Assembly (NCBI GenBank): GCA_900466475.1
Contig: UBMI01000010.1
Span: forward strand, 124,001 to 188,000
Direction of reading: 5' to 3'
Length of the DNA stretch: 64,000 nt
Source of the DNA: Hyphomicrobiales bacterium
Lineage (GTDB): Bacteria; Pseudomonadota; Alphaproteobacteria; Rhizobiales; Rhizobiaceae
In this document: positions 45,086-54,061 of the stretch, piece by piece
Layout of the letters: every line of letters starts with the position of its first letter
Position numbering within the stretch: position 1 is the stretch's first letter
Position numbers and translations under genes: made by a program
Notes under the pieces: generated by a model
What the model saw: the letters and a program-made list of their open reading frames with translations, nothing else
Databases searched by the model: none
Told to the model about the DNA's origin: nothing

Positions 45086-46186
45086 TCAATCCACCGGGCG
45101 GAACGGCATCAGGTCGATTGCCGGATGCGAGACGGCCAGCACCTTGAAAAGTTCGCCCATGCGGCCTTCCCCAGCTCCTGCCAAACGGTCGACGGCGCTC
45201 TGGATGATCTGCTGCGTGTGCGGCTCGCGGTCGCGGCCGAGTGCGGCGGCGCGCTCAAGGATGCCAAGGCCGGTCAGGAAATCGCCCTGATGCAGCGCGC
45301 CGTTGATGTGGAGACCGGCGGACGCCGCCGTTTCTGCCAGCTGCTGGAAATCGACGTGGCTTGTGAGGTCCGCTTCGCCGGGATGGGCAAGCGGCGGATC
45401 AAACTCATGCATGCGCACGGCCTGCAGCGTATCGCCGAAGCCGGTGACGAGGTGTCCGTAGTCGATTGCAAGCGCCGTGCCGCTGAAGGCCCGCAGCCTT
45501 TCGCAGACGGCACTCATGACAGCCTGACGGGCAGGCGAAATCTCAAAGAGCGTGCCGACGGGGACATTCTGCGCGGGCTCCGGCAGCAGCGCCGGATCAA
45601 TGCCGGCGACGCCGGCGGCAAACATCAGCTCGCCATCGGCATCGAGACCGACCATGCGTTCACGGAAGCCGGTCGACGTGCGGATGAACTGGCGGATCGG
45701 GATCGCGTCGAAGAGTTCATTGGCGACCATCAGGGTAAAGCCCGGCGGTACTTCGTCGAAGCCGGCATGCCAGCTGATCTTGCCGTCATAGGCTTCCAGC
45801 GCCTGGCTCTGGACATCGCGCAGGCGTTCGCTGGTTTCGACGAGATGGATCGTCATGTTGTCGAAGAGCGGCGGAGCGATACGTGAAATCACACGCAGCA
45901 TGTCCGCCATCATCGTACCGCGGCCCGGGCCGATCTCGACCAGGCGAACGCCAGCAGGCGTTGAATGGCGCTGCCAGGCGTGAACGACGAAAACGCCGAT
46001 CATTTCACCGAAGAGCTGGCTGACTTCAGGCGCGGTGACGAAATCGCCGGAGCGGCCGAAGGGTTCGCGGGTGCGATAATAGCCGTGTTCGGGATCGGCC
46101 AGGCAAAGCGAAAAGTAGTCGGTGACGCTGATCGGCCCGTTTGCCTGGATGATCGTCTTGATCTTTTCGCCCAAAGCGGTGGTCAT
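45086..46186 (-). CDS. MidA/NDUFAF7-type SAM-dependent methyltransferase
   Basis: A 366-residue class I methyltransferase. The SAM-binding motif EIGPGRGTMM lies near residues 87-96, after the family start block ISVTDYFSLCLADPEHGYY and FVTAPEVSQLFGE. In mitochondria the homologue dimethylates an arginine in complex I subunit NDUFS2; the bacterial target is probably equivalent but untested. It is encoded 19 bases after lgt and is followed by pgeF, the usual rhizobial order. Confidence 0.9.
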   Translation of the reverse strand: MTTALGEKIKTIIQANGPISVTDYFSLCLADPEHGYYRTREPFGRSGDFVTAPEVSQLFGEMIGVFVVHAWQRHSTPAGVRLVEIGPGRGTMMADMLRVISRIAPPLFDNMTIHLVETSERLRDVQSQALEAYDGKISWHAGFDEVPPGFTLMVANELFDAIPIRQFIRTSTGFRERMVGLDADGELMFAAGVAGIDPALLPEPAQNVPVGTLFEISPARQAVMSAVCERLRAFSGTALAIDYGHLVTGFGDTLQAVRMHEFDPPLAHPGEADLTSHVDFQQLAETAASAGLHINGALHQGDFLTGLGILERAAALGRDREPHTQQIIQSAVDRLAGAGEGRMGELFKVLAVSHPAIDLMPFRPVD

Positions 46187-46205
46187 GGCAACAATTCCGG
46201 TAGCT

Positions 46206-47027
46206 TCAGTGCTGCAAGGCAGCGGCCTGTCGGCGGGCGCGGAAGATCGCCCAAAGGCCGAGCAGGATCATCGGGGACGACAGGACCATTCCCATCGTCA
46301 GCCAGTTCGTTCCCAGCAGGTAGCCGAGCTGCGCATCCGGCTCGCGAAAGAATTCCACGAAGATACGCGAGAGCGCGTAGCCGCAGACGAAGACGCCGGT
46401 GATCAAGCCGGGGCTTTTCAGCGCCTTGGTGCCATAGACGAGGGCGGCAAGGACGAGGAGCAGCACGATACCTTCAAGGCCGGCTTCGTAGAGCTGGCTC
46501 GGATGGCGGGCAAAAGGGCCTCCCGTCGGAAAGACCACTGCCCACGGCACATCCGTCAGCCGGCCCCAGAGCTCACCATTGATGAAATTGGCGATACGGC
46601 CGAAAAACAGGCCGCAGGGCACGACAGTCGCGACGATATCGAAAAGGTTCCAGATCGGAATGTGGTTGCGGCGAGCAAAGAGGATCATGGCGATCGTCGT
46701 GCCGGCCAGGCCGCCATGGAAGGACATGCCGCCGTTCCAGATCTGCACGGCGCGGATCGGATTTTCAATAATGGCGCCGAGGTCGTAGAAAAGGATGTAG
46801 CCGATGCGGCCGCCGAGAACGATGCCGAGTGCGGCCCAGACGATGAAGTCGTCGAGCTGGGCCCTTGTTATTGGCGATTTATTGTCCGGCCAGAGCGCAT
46901 CGTTTGCCGCGATACGCCGGGCATAGGCCCAGCCAAGAAGGATGCCGGCGACATAGGCCAGGCCGTACCAATGAATCGCCAGTGGGCCGATCGAAAAAGC
47001 GATCGGATCGATATCAGGGAAAGGCAT
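46206..47027 (-). CDS. lgt: Prolipoprotein diacylglyceryl transferase
   Basis: A 273-residue inner membrane enzyme that attaches diacylglycerol to the lipobox cysteine of prolipoproteins, the first step in lipoprotein maturation. Seven helices are predicted. The Lgt signature is [14 protein letters not shown], with [11 protein letters not shown] containing the essential His and [12 protein letters not shown] later. The start MPFPDIDP is chosen on family alignment but has a weak ribosome site; a start a few codons upstream is possible. It opens the lgt-midA-pgeF-M24 unit and would serve the lipoprotein at 42 kb. Confidence 0.94.
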   Translation of the reverse strand: MPFPDIDPIAFSIGPLAIHWYGLAYVAGILLGWAYARRIAANDALWPDNKSPITRAQLDDFIVWAALGIVLGGRIGYILFYDLGAIIENPIRAVQIWNGGMSFHGGLAGTTIAMILFARRNHIPIWNLFDIVATVVPCGLFFGRIANFINGELWGRLTDVPWAVVFPTGGPFARHPSQLYEAGLEGIVLLLVLAALVYGTKALKSPGLITGVFVCGYALSRIFVEFFREPDAQLGYLLGTNWLTMGMVLSSPMILLGLWAIFRARRQAAALQH

Positions 47028-47249
47028 TATAGCAAGAAGATCAGCGGCTATCGGCAAGGTTTTCCCACCCGTTGAGATGCGCGGAACATGACCCTGCGAT
47101 CTCTGGGGGTCAAGTGCATTGTTCGTCACGGCCCTGCGCGCAAGGGCTTATCCCGTGTAAAGCGCTTGCATCCTTAACAGCGAAGCCCTACCTCCATTTC
47201 AGAGGCCGCAGGGCCTGACATTCACGTCGTGCGAAGGGAGAAATACGCC

Positions 47250-47510
47250 ATGACGACCGGAACGAACCGCATCATGGATGAATTCGCCAAGCTGATGACC
47301 GATGCCGCGGGGGCCGCGCAAGGCGTGCGCAAGGAAGTCGAAACCGCCTTCAACGCCCATGCCGAGCGCTGGCTGAACAGCATGGATGTGGTCAAGCGCG
47401 AGGAATTCGAAGCCGTGCGCGAAATGGCTATCAAGGCCCGGGACGAGAACGAGGCGCTCGCCGCCCGCATCGCTGTGCTCGAAGCCAAGCTCGCCGCAAA
47501 GGGCAAGTGA
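47250..47510 (+). CDS. UbiK/YqiC-type accessory factor
   Basis: An 86-residue helical protein of the BMFP family. The N-terminal half is an amphipathic helix (MDEFAKLMTDAAGAAQG) and the C-terminal half a coiled coil (REEFEAVREMAIKARDENEAL). Enterobacterial UbiK helps assemble the ubiquinone-synthesis complex in the membrane, and Salmonella YqiC is the same family. AAGGGAG precedes the ATG. It is divergent from lgt. The ubiquinone link is from the family, not shown here. Confidence 0.85.
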   Translation: MTTGTNRIMDEFAKLMTDAAGAAQGVRKEVETAFNAHAERWLNSMDVVKREEFEAVREMAIKARDENEALAARIAVLEAKLAAKGK

Positions 47511-47910
47511 TCTCAGCTTAAACAAGATGCTGTATAAGGTGCGGCGTGGCCCATATGTAACATGCCGCATCCTCGATAAAAAAATCGGGTGTGATTTTTC
47601 ACCTGTGGACACTGCCAAAAAAGCCAATGGGCAGAGTCTTTTACCTCCCCCGCTGAATCTGATTCCATAAGTGCTTTCCACAGCAGGTCCGGCCAAATTT
47701 CCGTGAAGGGGGCTGGCAGGCCGCGAGGCCCATTATAGACTGATTTTAAATGATGATTCGAAGCGAATGGTAAGCTCCGGGCAGGTTCACTGCGTTAGTC
47801 TGGCAGCGGTTCAACGATCATCCCCAGTGGTTGTTTCCGGTATTGCGTGTGTCTCGTTTTGTGTTTTTCACGAAGTTAGGCCGCATTCATTCCGGTCAAG
47901 AAGGTGCTGC
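47511..47910. other. Intergenic region between ubiK and ybjN-like gene
   Basis: No gene is seen in 400 bases. A hairpin with arms TGCGGCGTG (47540) and CATGCCGCA (47561-47569), one mismatch, may terminate ubiK. A palindrome ATTCG-N3-CGAAT at 47756-47768 lies about 145 bases before the next gene and could be a regulator site. The reading frame of the next gene runs upstream through this region without homology. Confidence 0.5.
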
Positions 47911-48411
47911 ATGAGCCTTATGGAATTGGAAGTCGAACGCCAGTCGAACCCGGTCGACATGATCGAGTACGTGGCTTCAAACAATGACTGGGCCTTCGAG
48001 CGCTCCGGCGAAGACGAGATCGCGATGACGGTCGAGGGCCGCTGGGCCGACTATCACGTCTCCTTCTCCTGGATGGAGGAATTCGAAGCGCTGCATCTCG
48101 GCTGCGCCTTCGACATCAGGGTTCCCGAAATCAGGGTCAACGAGGTCGTGAAGCTGCTCTCGGCGATCAACGGCCAGGTGCTGATGGGGCATTTCGACCT
48201 GTGGCGCCAGGAAGATGTCGTCATCTTCCGCCAGTCGCTGCTGCTTGCCGGCGGTGCCGAGCCCACCAATCGTCAGGTCGAGGTGCTGCTTTCGAGTGCA
48301 CTCGACACCTGCGAGGCCTATTATCAGGCTTTCCAGTTCGTCGTCTGGTCCGGCATGGAAGCCAACAAGGCGATGGAGGCCGTACTCTTCGAAACTGTCG
48401 GCGAGGCGTAA
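47911..48411 (+). CDS. YbjN domain protein
   Basis: A 166-residue soluble protein of the YbjN family, with the fold seen in type III secretion chaperone-like proteins. Residues 20-60 (VASNNDWAFERSGEDEIAM) and 100-140 carry the family pattern. AAGAAGG precedes the ATG at 47911. Its role is unknown; Escherichia coli YbjN affects motility and stress traits. It runs two bases before proC, in the order found in many alphaproteobacteria. Confidence 0.82.
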   Translation: MSLMELEVERQSNPVDMIEYVASNNDWAFERSGEDEIAMTVEGRWADYHVSFSWMEEFEALHLGCAFDIRVPEIRVNEVVKLLSAINGQVLMGHFDLWRQEDVVIFRQSLLLAGGAEPTNRQVEVLLSSALDTCEAYYQAFQFVVWSGMEANKAMEAVLFETVGEA

Positions 48412-48412
48412 C

Positions 48413-49240
48413 ATGCCTGCGATTACCTTTTCCGCCACCAATCCGGTCGTCCTCATCGGGGCCGGCAATATGGGCGGAGCGATGCTTTCGGGCTGGCTGA
48501 AGAGCGGAGTTCCGGGCTCTGCTGTCGTCGTTGTCGATCCTGGCCCGTCGCCGGCGATGATGTCGACGATTGCCGATGCCTGCGCCGCGCATGTCACTGC
48601 CGCTCCTGCCGATCTTAAAGCCGGCGTCTTATTTCTTGCGGTGAAGCCGCAGGTGATGGAAGCCGTGCTTCCCACGGTCAAAAGTGTCGTCGGGCCTCAG
48701 ACAGTGGTGGTTTCGGTCGCGGCCGGCAAGACACTGGCCTTTCTTGAAAAGCATCTCGGCGAGGCGGCGATGGTGCGCGCCATGCCGAACACGCCTGCCA
48801 TGATCGGGCGCGGCGTGACGGGCGCCTTTGCCAATGCGCGTGTCAGCGCCGAACAGCGCGATGGCGTCAATGCGCTTCTTCGTGTCTCCGGTCCTGTCGA
48901 ATGGGTGCCTTCCGAATCCGATATCGATTCCGTGACGGCGGTCTCCGGCAGCGGGCCTGCTTATGTTTTCTATCTCGTCGAGTGCATGGCAGAAGCAGGC
49001 CGCAAACTTGGCCTGCAGGCGGACCTTGCCATGCGTCTTGCGCGGGAAACTGTGGCGGGGGCTGGTGAGCTGCTGCACCAGTCCCCCGACGACGCTGCGC
49101 GCCTGCGCCAGAATGTGACCTCTCCCGGCGGTACGACCGCTGCCGCTCTTTCCGTGCTGATGGCGGAAGACGGTATGCAGCCGCTGTTCGACCAGGCGCT
49201 TGCGGCAGCTCGCAAACGCGCCGAAGAACTTGCCGGCTGA
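48413..49240 (+). CDS. proC: Pyrroline-5-carboxylate reductase
   Basis: The 275-residue last enzyme of proline synthesis, which reduces pyrroline-5-carboxylate with NAD(P)H. The Rossmann motif VLIGAGNMGGAM is at 13-24. The family signature SGSGPAYVFYLVE lies near 183-195 and SPGGTTAAAL near 240. It begins one base after the ybjN stop, and csaA follows ten bases after it, suggesting a single operon. Confidence 0.95.
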   Translation: MPAITFSATNPVVLIGAGNMGGAMLSGWLKSGVPGSAVVVVDPGPSPAMMSTIADACAAHVTAAPADLKAGVLFLAVKPQVMEAVLPTVKSVVGPQTVVVSVAAGKTLAFLEKHLGEAAMVRAMPNTPAMIGRGVTGAFANARVSAEQRDGVNALLRVSGPVEWVPSESDIDSVTAVSGSGPAYVFYLVECMAEAGRKLGLQADLAMRLARETVAGAGELLHQSPDDAARLRQNVTSPGGTTAAALSVLMAEDGMQPLFDQALAAARKRAEELAG

Positions 49241-49249
49241 GAGGCGGTC

Positions 49250-49591
49250 ATGGCCGAAGAGATAAGCTTTGGAGATTTCGAGCGCGTCGACATTCGTGTC
49301 GGCACGATCATCGAGGCAAATCCATTTCCGGAAGCACGAAAGCCGGCGATCAAGCTTCTGATCGATTTCGGCCCCGAGATCGGCGTCAAGAAATCTTCGG
49401 CGCAGATCACGATTCATTATTCGCCGGAACGGCTCGTCGGGCGGCAGGTGCTCGCCGTCGTCAATTTTCCACCGCGGCAGATCGGTCCGTTCCGCTCGGA
49501 AGTGCTGACACTCGGTTTTGCCGATGAGAAGGGCGATATCGTCCTTGCCGCGGTCGAGCGGCCGGTGCCGAATGGCCAGAAGCTGATGTAG
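49250..49591 (+). CDS. csaA: CsaA-like tRNA-binding chaperone
   Basis: A 113-residue OB-fold protein with a tRNA-binding domain. The pattern [11 protein letters not shown], then [20 protein letters not shown] and [15 protein letters not shown] matches CsaA, which can bind tRNA and has a reported export-chaperone role in Bacillus. The length is as expected. It is the third gene after ybjN and proC. Confidence 0.9.
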   Translation: MAEEISFGDFERVDIRVGTIIEANPFPEARKPAIKLLIDFGPEIGVKKSSAQITIHYSPERLVGRQVLAVVNFPPRQIGPFRSEVLTLGFADEKGDIVLAAVERPVPNGQKLM

Positions 49592-49636
49592 GCCGTCAGA
49601 CTTCCCTATCGTCGACCGGCATCGCGGCAAGCAGCC

Positions 49637-50206
49637 TCAGTGAATGTCGCGCGAGAGCGGATCGCCCAACGTGAAATCGTGAAAGACGGCTTCGAAGCCG
49701 GCACGCTGCGGTGAACAGAAGACCGGGCCAACCAGCACCTCCTCGAGAGCCGGATCGAACCAGGCGAGGCGGGCCATGCGCCATTCGTCCATAGTGTCCG
49801 TACTGTACTGAATGAAGAGGGCGTCGCCGTTGCGGGTGGCGCGGATCGATATGGCATCGAAATCATGGCCGATGCGGAAGGCCGACCAGTCTGAATTGCC
49901 GTTGGTAACCACGGTGCTGAAGTGCCTGGCCCCATCGGTATATTCGATGCCGCATTTCATCCAGTGCTTCTCATCGGCGCGGATCATCAGGCCCGCCTGA
50001 TCGTAAAGCGCTTCGTAATTGCCGGAGAAGGTAACCTCGGCGGTGAAGTCACCCTTGCGGCTTTCATGCAGGAAGTGACCATCGTCGCGATGGAAGCCGT
50101 AATAGGTGCCCTGCCAGAAATCGGTCTTTTCGCCGGAGCGGACATGGAGCGCGCCGTCGCGCTCTTCAAGGAAGGGCGGCGGGTTCAGCCAGCTCATGTG
50201 CTTCAT
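49637..50206 (-). CDS. DUF1349 domain protein
   Basis: A 189-residue protein of the DUF1349 family, with a concanavalin-like beta-sandwich fold. The marker region AEVTFSGNYEALYDQAG followed by MIRADEKHWMKCGIEYTDG covers about 57-95, and IRATRNGDALFIQYS follows near 135. Members include yeast YBR022-like and fungal proteins of unknown ligand. It begins two bases after the MBL-fold gene stop, so it is co-transcribed. Function unknown. Confidence 0.82.
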   Translation of the reverse strand: MKHMSWLNPPPFLEERDGALHVRSGEKTDFWQGTYYGFHRDDGHFLHESRKGDFTAEVTFSGNYEALYDQAGLMIRADEKHWMKCGIEYTDGARHFSTVVTNGNSDWSAFRIGHDFDAISIRATRNGDALFIQYSTDTMDEWRMARLAWFDPALEEVLVGPVFCSPQRAGFEAVFHDFTLGDPLSRDIH

Positions 50207-50208
50207 GC

Positions 50209-50853
50209 TCAGATCTCCTTCAGGAAGGGATTTTCACGGCGTTCGTCACCGATGCGGCTTCCCGGGCCGTGACCGCAGATGAAGCCGACATCGTCGCCGA
50301 GCGGCAGCACCTTGTCCCTGATGGAGTCCAGGAGCTGGCGATGATTGCCGCCGGGCAGGTCCGTGCGGCCGATCGAGCCGTTGAAGAGCACATCGCCAAG
50401 ATGGGCGAATTTCTGCGCGCGGTTGAAATAGATGACGTGGCCCGGCGCATGGCCCGGCGTGTGATAGACCTCGAATTCGTGAGAGCCGAAGGAGATCTTG
50501 TCTCCATCCTTCAGCCAGCGGTCGGGCACGACATTCTGCAGGCCCTCGACGCCGTATTTCGCGGCCTGAGTTTCGATGCGCTGCAGGAGCGGCAGGTCGT
50601 CCTCGTGCGGGCCGACGATATCGACGCCGAGCTTTTCCTTCAGTTCCTTGGCGCCGCCGGCGTGGTCCAGATGACCGTGGGTCAGCCAGATTTCCTTGAT
50701 CTTCAGGCCGTGCTCCTCGATTACCCCGGCAATGACCGGGACGTCGCCACCGGGATCGACGACCACCCCTTCCTTCGTATCGGGATCGAAGAGAATGGTG
50801 CAGTTCTGCTGGAAGGGGGTTACCGGAATGATGCCGGCCTGGAGCATGCCCAT
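50209..50853 (-). CDS. MBL-fold metallohydrolase (glyoxalase II-like)
   Basis: A 214-residue metallo-beta-lactamase-fold hydrolase. The metal motif THGHLDHAGG lies near 56-65, with His ligands continuing in HTPGHAPGH near 133 and GDVLFNGSIGRTDLPGG near 155. The C-terminus has CGHGPGSRIGDERRENPF. The family includes hydroxyacylglutathione hydrolases and related thioesterases; this smaller form lacks the glutathione-binding domain. The start MGMLQAGI follows the family start; the upstream extension of the frame is not homologous. Confidence 0.9.
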   Translation of the reverse strand: MGMLQAGIIPVTPFQQNCTILFDPDTKEGVVVDPGGDVPVIAGVIEEHGLKIKEIWLTHGHLDHAGGAKELKEKLGVDIVGPHEDDLPLLQRIETQAAKYGVEGLQNVVPDRWLKDGDKISFGSHEFEVYHTPGHAPGHVIYFNRAQKFAHLGDVLFNGSIGRTDLPGGNHRQLLDSIRDKVLPLGDDVGFICGHGPGSRIGDERRENPFLKEI

Positions 50854-51076
50854 GAATGCCTCGTTTCGTCTTTTCAATCGCCTGTCTCTATAGGCGCAAT
50901 TGCGGTCGAAGGCAGCCGGAATTTTCGGCTGGTTCACGCGGAAACGACAGGTCGCAACAGGAATTTATCGGGTTCGGGAGAGTTGCGCGGCACTCGCACA
51001 TGGACGCTTTCTGAAGCGATTTCAAATGTTTGCCGCTGTCTTCTTTACGCCATTCTTCCGCCTTGCCTGATGCCGC

Positions 51077-51101
51077 GGAACAACCACGCAACCCGCGCGT
51101 T
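51077..51101 (+). promoter_or_regulatory. EcfG (general stress response)-type promoter
   Basis: GGAAC at 51077-51081 and CGTT at 51098-51101 are separated by exactly 16 bases, matching the alphaproteobacterial EcfG/RpoE2 consensus GGAAC-N16-17-CGTT. Transcription would start about 25 bases before the ATG of the SH3/DUF1236 gene, leaving room for the AAGGAG ribosome site. The match is made by eye and unsupported by expression data. Confidence 0.6.
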
Positions 51102-51131
51102 GTCAGCCCATCGCAACAAGGAGACCTTACA

Positions 51132-51749
51132 ATGACCTTGAAGAGAAACCTTTTGCTGGCAGGCGCCTTTCTGGCTGCGAGTGCTGGCCTTGCTCAGGCG
51201 GAGATGGTGGCGACGTCCATCAACGACCTGAACATCCGTTCGGGGCCTGGTCCGCAATATCCGTCCGTCGGTCTTGCCACGCGTGGCTCGACCGCTGTTC
51301 TCGATGGCTGCATCGAAGGCAGCCGCTGGTGCCGCGTCGATGTGAATGGCGTGCGCGGCTGGGTCTATGCCGAATATCTGCAGGTCGATCAGGGCGGTTC
51401 TCCCGTCATCGTAGAGCAGCATCGCGGCGATCTCGGTGTGCCTGTGGTGACCTATGAGACAACCGCCAGCGTCGTGCCGGCAGAGCCGATGCCTGCACCA
51501 GGCGACGAACTCATTGGCCCGGTCGGCTCGGTCGAGACCATCACGCCACCGGAGGAAGTCCGCACCTATATCGACACGACGCCGGGGCAGGCGGTACAGC
51601 TTGGCGGTGATGTGGTCGTCGGCGCCGAAGTGCCCGCGGACGTAACCTTCCAGACGATTCCGGATTACCAGTATCGCTACGTGCGCATCAACGATCGACC
51701 GGTGCTGGTCGACCCGGGCACGCGCCGCATCGTCTACGTCTATCAATAA
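51132..51749 (+). CDS. Secreted SH3 domain protein with DUF1236
   Basis: A 205-residue exported protein. The signal peptide ends near residue 23 (AQA). A bacterial SH3 domain covers about 25-85 (LNIRSGPGPQYPSVG, CIEGSRWCRVDVNGVRGWVYAEYL), with two cysteines likely to form a disulphide. A Pro/Glu-rich linker follows and the C-terminal 40 residues are a DUF1236 module ending VDPGTRRIVYVYQ. It should act at the cell wall. It has an AAGGAGA ribosome site and an EcfG-type promoter, so it is predicted to be stress-induced. Confidence 0.86.
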   Translation: MTLKRNLLLAGAFLAASAGLAQAEMVATSINDLNIRSGPGPQYPSVGLATRGSTAVLDGCIEGSRWCRVDVNGVRGWVYAEYLQVDQGGSPVIVEQHRGDLGVPVVTYETTASVVPAEPMPAPGDELIGPVGSVETITPPEEVRTYIDTTPGQAVQLGGDVVVGAEVPADVTFQTIPDYQYRYVRINDRPVLVDPGTRRIVYVYQ

Positions 51750-51763
51750 GCGGCAGAAGTGAA

Positions 51764-51785
51764 AGGCGGCCTTCGGGCCGCCTGT
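51764..51785 (+). terminator. UUCG-loop hairpin after the SH3 gene
   Basis: AGGCGGCC at 51764-51771 and GGCCGCCT at 51776-51783 form an eight-base perfect stem around the stable TTCG loop. The T tract is short, so it may stop transcription only partly or protect the 3' end. Confidence 0.65.
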
Positions 51786-51915
51786 CTCATATGTCACAGC
51801 TCCCGCATGGGTTGTTATGTATCTCTACTTCCTCTCTGGAATATGATAATATTCTAACATGTCATCCGGTGATGGCATGAGTCGGCGATCGGGGAGATCG
51901 CCAGAGGAGGAAATG

Positions 51916-52182
51916 ATGGAAGCTCTACTTCCGCTCATCACACAAGTTATTGCAGGGGCAGTCGGCGGCAATGCTGCGAGCGCCGCACTGAAACAGACGG
52001 CGATCAACGTCGTTGCTCGAACGATTGCGGGCGCAATTGGCGGTATTGGCGGCGGCATGCTGCTCAGCATGCTCGGCGGTGAAGCTGCAGCGACCGGGCT
52101 GATCGCCGACGGTATCGGCGGGCTGATCGGCGGCGGCATCCTTTCGACGCTTGCCGGGCTGGTCATGGCCAAGGCACGCTGA
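51916..52182 (+). CDS. Small glycine-zipper-like hydrophobic protein
   Basis: An 88-residue protein, almost entirely hydrophobic and rich in Gly and Ala (GAIGGIGGGMLL, GIGGLIGGGIL), with one charged residue cluster at the end (AKAR). The pattern is like the glycine-zipper or small amphipathic membrane proteins of rhizobia. GAGGAGG with five bases of spacing precedes the second of two adjacent ATGs, so the start at 51916 is preferred. No signal peptide cleavage site is obvious. Function unknown. Confidence 0.62.
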   Translation: MEALLPLITQVIAGAVGGNAASAALKQTAINVVARTIAGAIGGIGGGMLLSMLGGEAAATGLIADGIGGLIGGGILSTLAGLVMAKAR

Positions 52183-52842
52183 AGGTTCGGCACGCCCGAC
52201 GCAGGACAACCAAATGGCCCGTCGACGACACGTCTGGCTGGGCTGTCATGATTGGCGAATGATTTATTCGGCAGCGATTGCCGCGGCCGGATAGATTTCC
52301 TCCATGGGTTGCTCCTCAAGCGTTCGGAGATGGTCGCCGGCGCGATGCTACAACCGATTTCGGATACGGGAGTAATTTCCGCGGCCGAGCCCGTAGGACG
52401 CATCCGGAGAAGCTTGGCTCTTCCGGGAGGATTGGTTGTTCGACGGCTTCAATGCCGCGGCGGCCGGTGAACTTGATCACCGTCTGCGGGTGTGCCGGTC
52501 CTCAAACAGGCCGGGATGGACCTCGATTGCGGTTCGCTGACCTAAAACGCCATCGCAGCTGCGCCATGCGATCGGCCGCAGATCAGAAAGCATCCTTGCC
52601 TCTCCCGGCGCTTTTGCGCCATGTCAGTTGATTGTTGTCCCCATTACGTTCTATCCACTGACGTTGGGGGAAATTGCGCGTTGTGTTGGAGATTTGCCGG
52701 GCGGGCTTTAGTTTCCGGAAGGAGGAGCCCGTGCGAGGGCTCCTGCAACGTCCGGGGAAACGACCACCGAAGCAATGCCAATAAGGCGGGCATGCTTTTG
52801 TGCAAGCTTCGCTATATCGCGCCAAGAGGAAGGGAATGCCGA
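52183..52842. other. 660-base region without a convincing gene
   Basis: Frames in this stretch have no recognised homology, poor ribosome sites and inconsistent codon use. A short minus-strand frame with a good ribosome site would encode only 14 residues near 52261-52305. The last 150 bases are the promoter region of the MarR-type gene, whose frame continues upstream to 52621 without an earlier good start. Decayed coding sequence is possible but I could not show it. Confidence 0.4.
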
Positions 52843-53334
52843 GTGCCACGACAGACCAGCTCGAAAGCAGGCAAACCTGAGCCGCTGGCCACGCCGATGG
52901 AAGATACCGGGATCATCGATTTCGAGATCATCGAGCTGTTCTTCTTCGCTTATCGTGACTTCGTATCCGATCCCGACGCCATTCTCGAAAAGAGTGGTTT
53001 TGGTCGCGCGCATCACCGCGTCGTACATTTCGTCAACCGAAATCCGGGAATGACGGTCGCCGATCTGCTCGATACGCTGAAGATCACCAAGCAGAGCCTT
53101 GCAAGAGTGCTGAAACAATTGATCGATTCAGGCTATATTCGGCAGGTGGCAGGCCCGGAGGATCGCCGACAGCGCAAGCTCTATCCGACCAAATCGGGCA
53201 GGGAGCTGGCTCTGGCGCTCGCCGAGCCGCAATCACGCCGTATTGAACGGGCATTCGGGGGAGCTACCCCGGAGGCACGGGAGGGCGTAAAGGCATTTCT
53301 CAGAGGCATGCGAGACAGACAGAAGGCGGATTGA
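52843..53334 (+). CDS. MarR family regulator (PetP-like)
   Basis: A 163-residue winged-helix regulator. The DNA-binding part covers about 65-115 (MTVADLLDTLKITKQSLARVLKQLID then QVAGPEDRRQRKLYPT, each given in part). The start is a GTG with AAGGGA seven bases upstream. It is translated directly into the response regulator gene: its stop TGA overlaps nothing but ends at 53334, one base before that start. The order MarR, OmpR-type regulator is the PetP-PetR arrangement known from Rhodobacter, where these affect cytochrome bc1 and c synthesis. The petABC operon is 27 kb away here. Confidence 0.85.
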   Translation: MPRQTSSKAGKPEPLATPMEDTGIIDFEIIELFFFAYRDFVSDPDAILEKSGFGRAHHRVVHFVNRNPGMTVADLLDTLKITKQSLARVLKQLIDSGYIRQVAGPEDRRQRKLYPTKSGRELALALAEPQSRRIERAFGGATPEAREGVKAFLRGMRDRQKAD

Positions 53335-54036
53335 ATGGCGGTCAAGACAGGCATTTCCGATGACGCGGCGCATCTTCTCGTCGTCGACGACGATACCCGT
53401 ATCCGTGCGCTCCTGAACCGCTACCTGACGGAAAACGGTTTTCGGGTGACCATTGCCTCTGACGGGGCGGAAGCGCAGCGCAAGCTGGAGGGGCTCGATT
53501 TCGATCTCATCATCATGGACGTGATGATGCCGGGCGAATCCGGCATCGAGGTGACACGCGGGCTCAGGGCCGTGAAGAACGTGCCGATCATCATGCTGAC
53601 GGCGCTTGCCGAATCCGACAGCCGTATTGCCGGGCTTGAAGCCGGAGCCGACGATTATCTTCCCAAGCCCTTCGATCCGCGCGAACTCGTTCTGCGCGTC
53701 AACAATATCCTGCGGCGCAACAGCGGTGGCGATACGCCGAAGATCGAGCAGATCATGTTCGGTCCTTACACCTTCTCGCTCACGCGCAAGGAGCTGAAGA
53801 AGGCTGCGGAAGTGATCCGCCTGACGGACCGTGAGCAGGAGATCATGCTGCTTTTTGCCCGCAGGGCCGGCGACACGATCCCGCGCCACGAGCTGATCGG
53901 AGACGATGCCGAAGTCGGCGAACGTACCATCGACGTGCAGATCAACCGCCTGCGCCGCAAGATCGAGGATGATCCTGCCAATCCGGTCTGGCTGCAAACG
54001 GTGCGCGGGATCGGATACAGGCTGAGTATCGACTGA
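53335..54036 (+). CDS. OmpR-type response regulator (PetR-like)
   Basis: A 233-residue two-component regulator. The receiver domain (about 12-125) has the acidic pair D18-D19, the phosphoacceptor D62 in MDVMMPG and the conserved Lys in DDYLPKPFDPREL. A winged-helix output domain follows (about 150-233) with the ERTIDVQINRLRRKIEDD recognition helix. It lies between the MarR gene and a histidine kinase gene, so phosphorylation by that kinase is the natural expectation. PetR homology is inferred from the context and domain layout. Confidence 0.9.
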   Translation: MAVKTGISDDAAHLLVVDDDTRIRALLNRYLTENGFRVTIASDGAEAQRKLEGLDFDLIIMDVMMPGESGIEVTRGLRAVKNVPIIMLTALAESDSRIAGLEAGADDYLPKPFDPRELVLRVNNILRRNSGGDTPKIEQIMFGPYTFSLTRKELKKAAEVIRLTDREQEIMLLFARRAGDTIPRHELIGDDAEVGERTIDVQINRLRRKIEDDPANPVWLQTVRGIGYRLSID

Positions 54037-54061
54037 AACGACGGGTTCGGGACCGGCGCAA

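Noticed and set aside
52621..52842. A longer MarR-type protein starting at the ATG at 52621
   Set aside because: The added 74 residues have no homology and no ribosome site, while the GTG at 52843 has AAGGGA at correct spacing.
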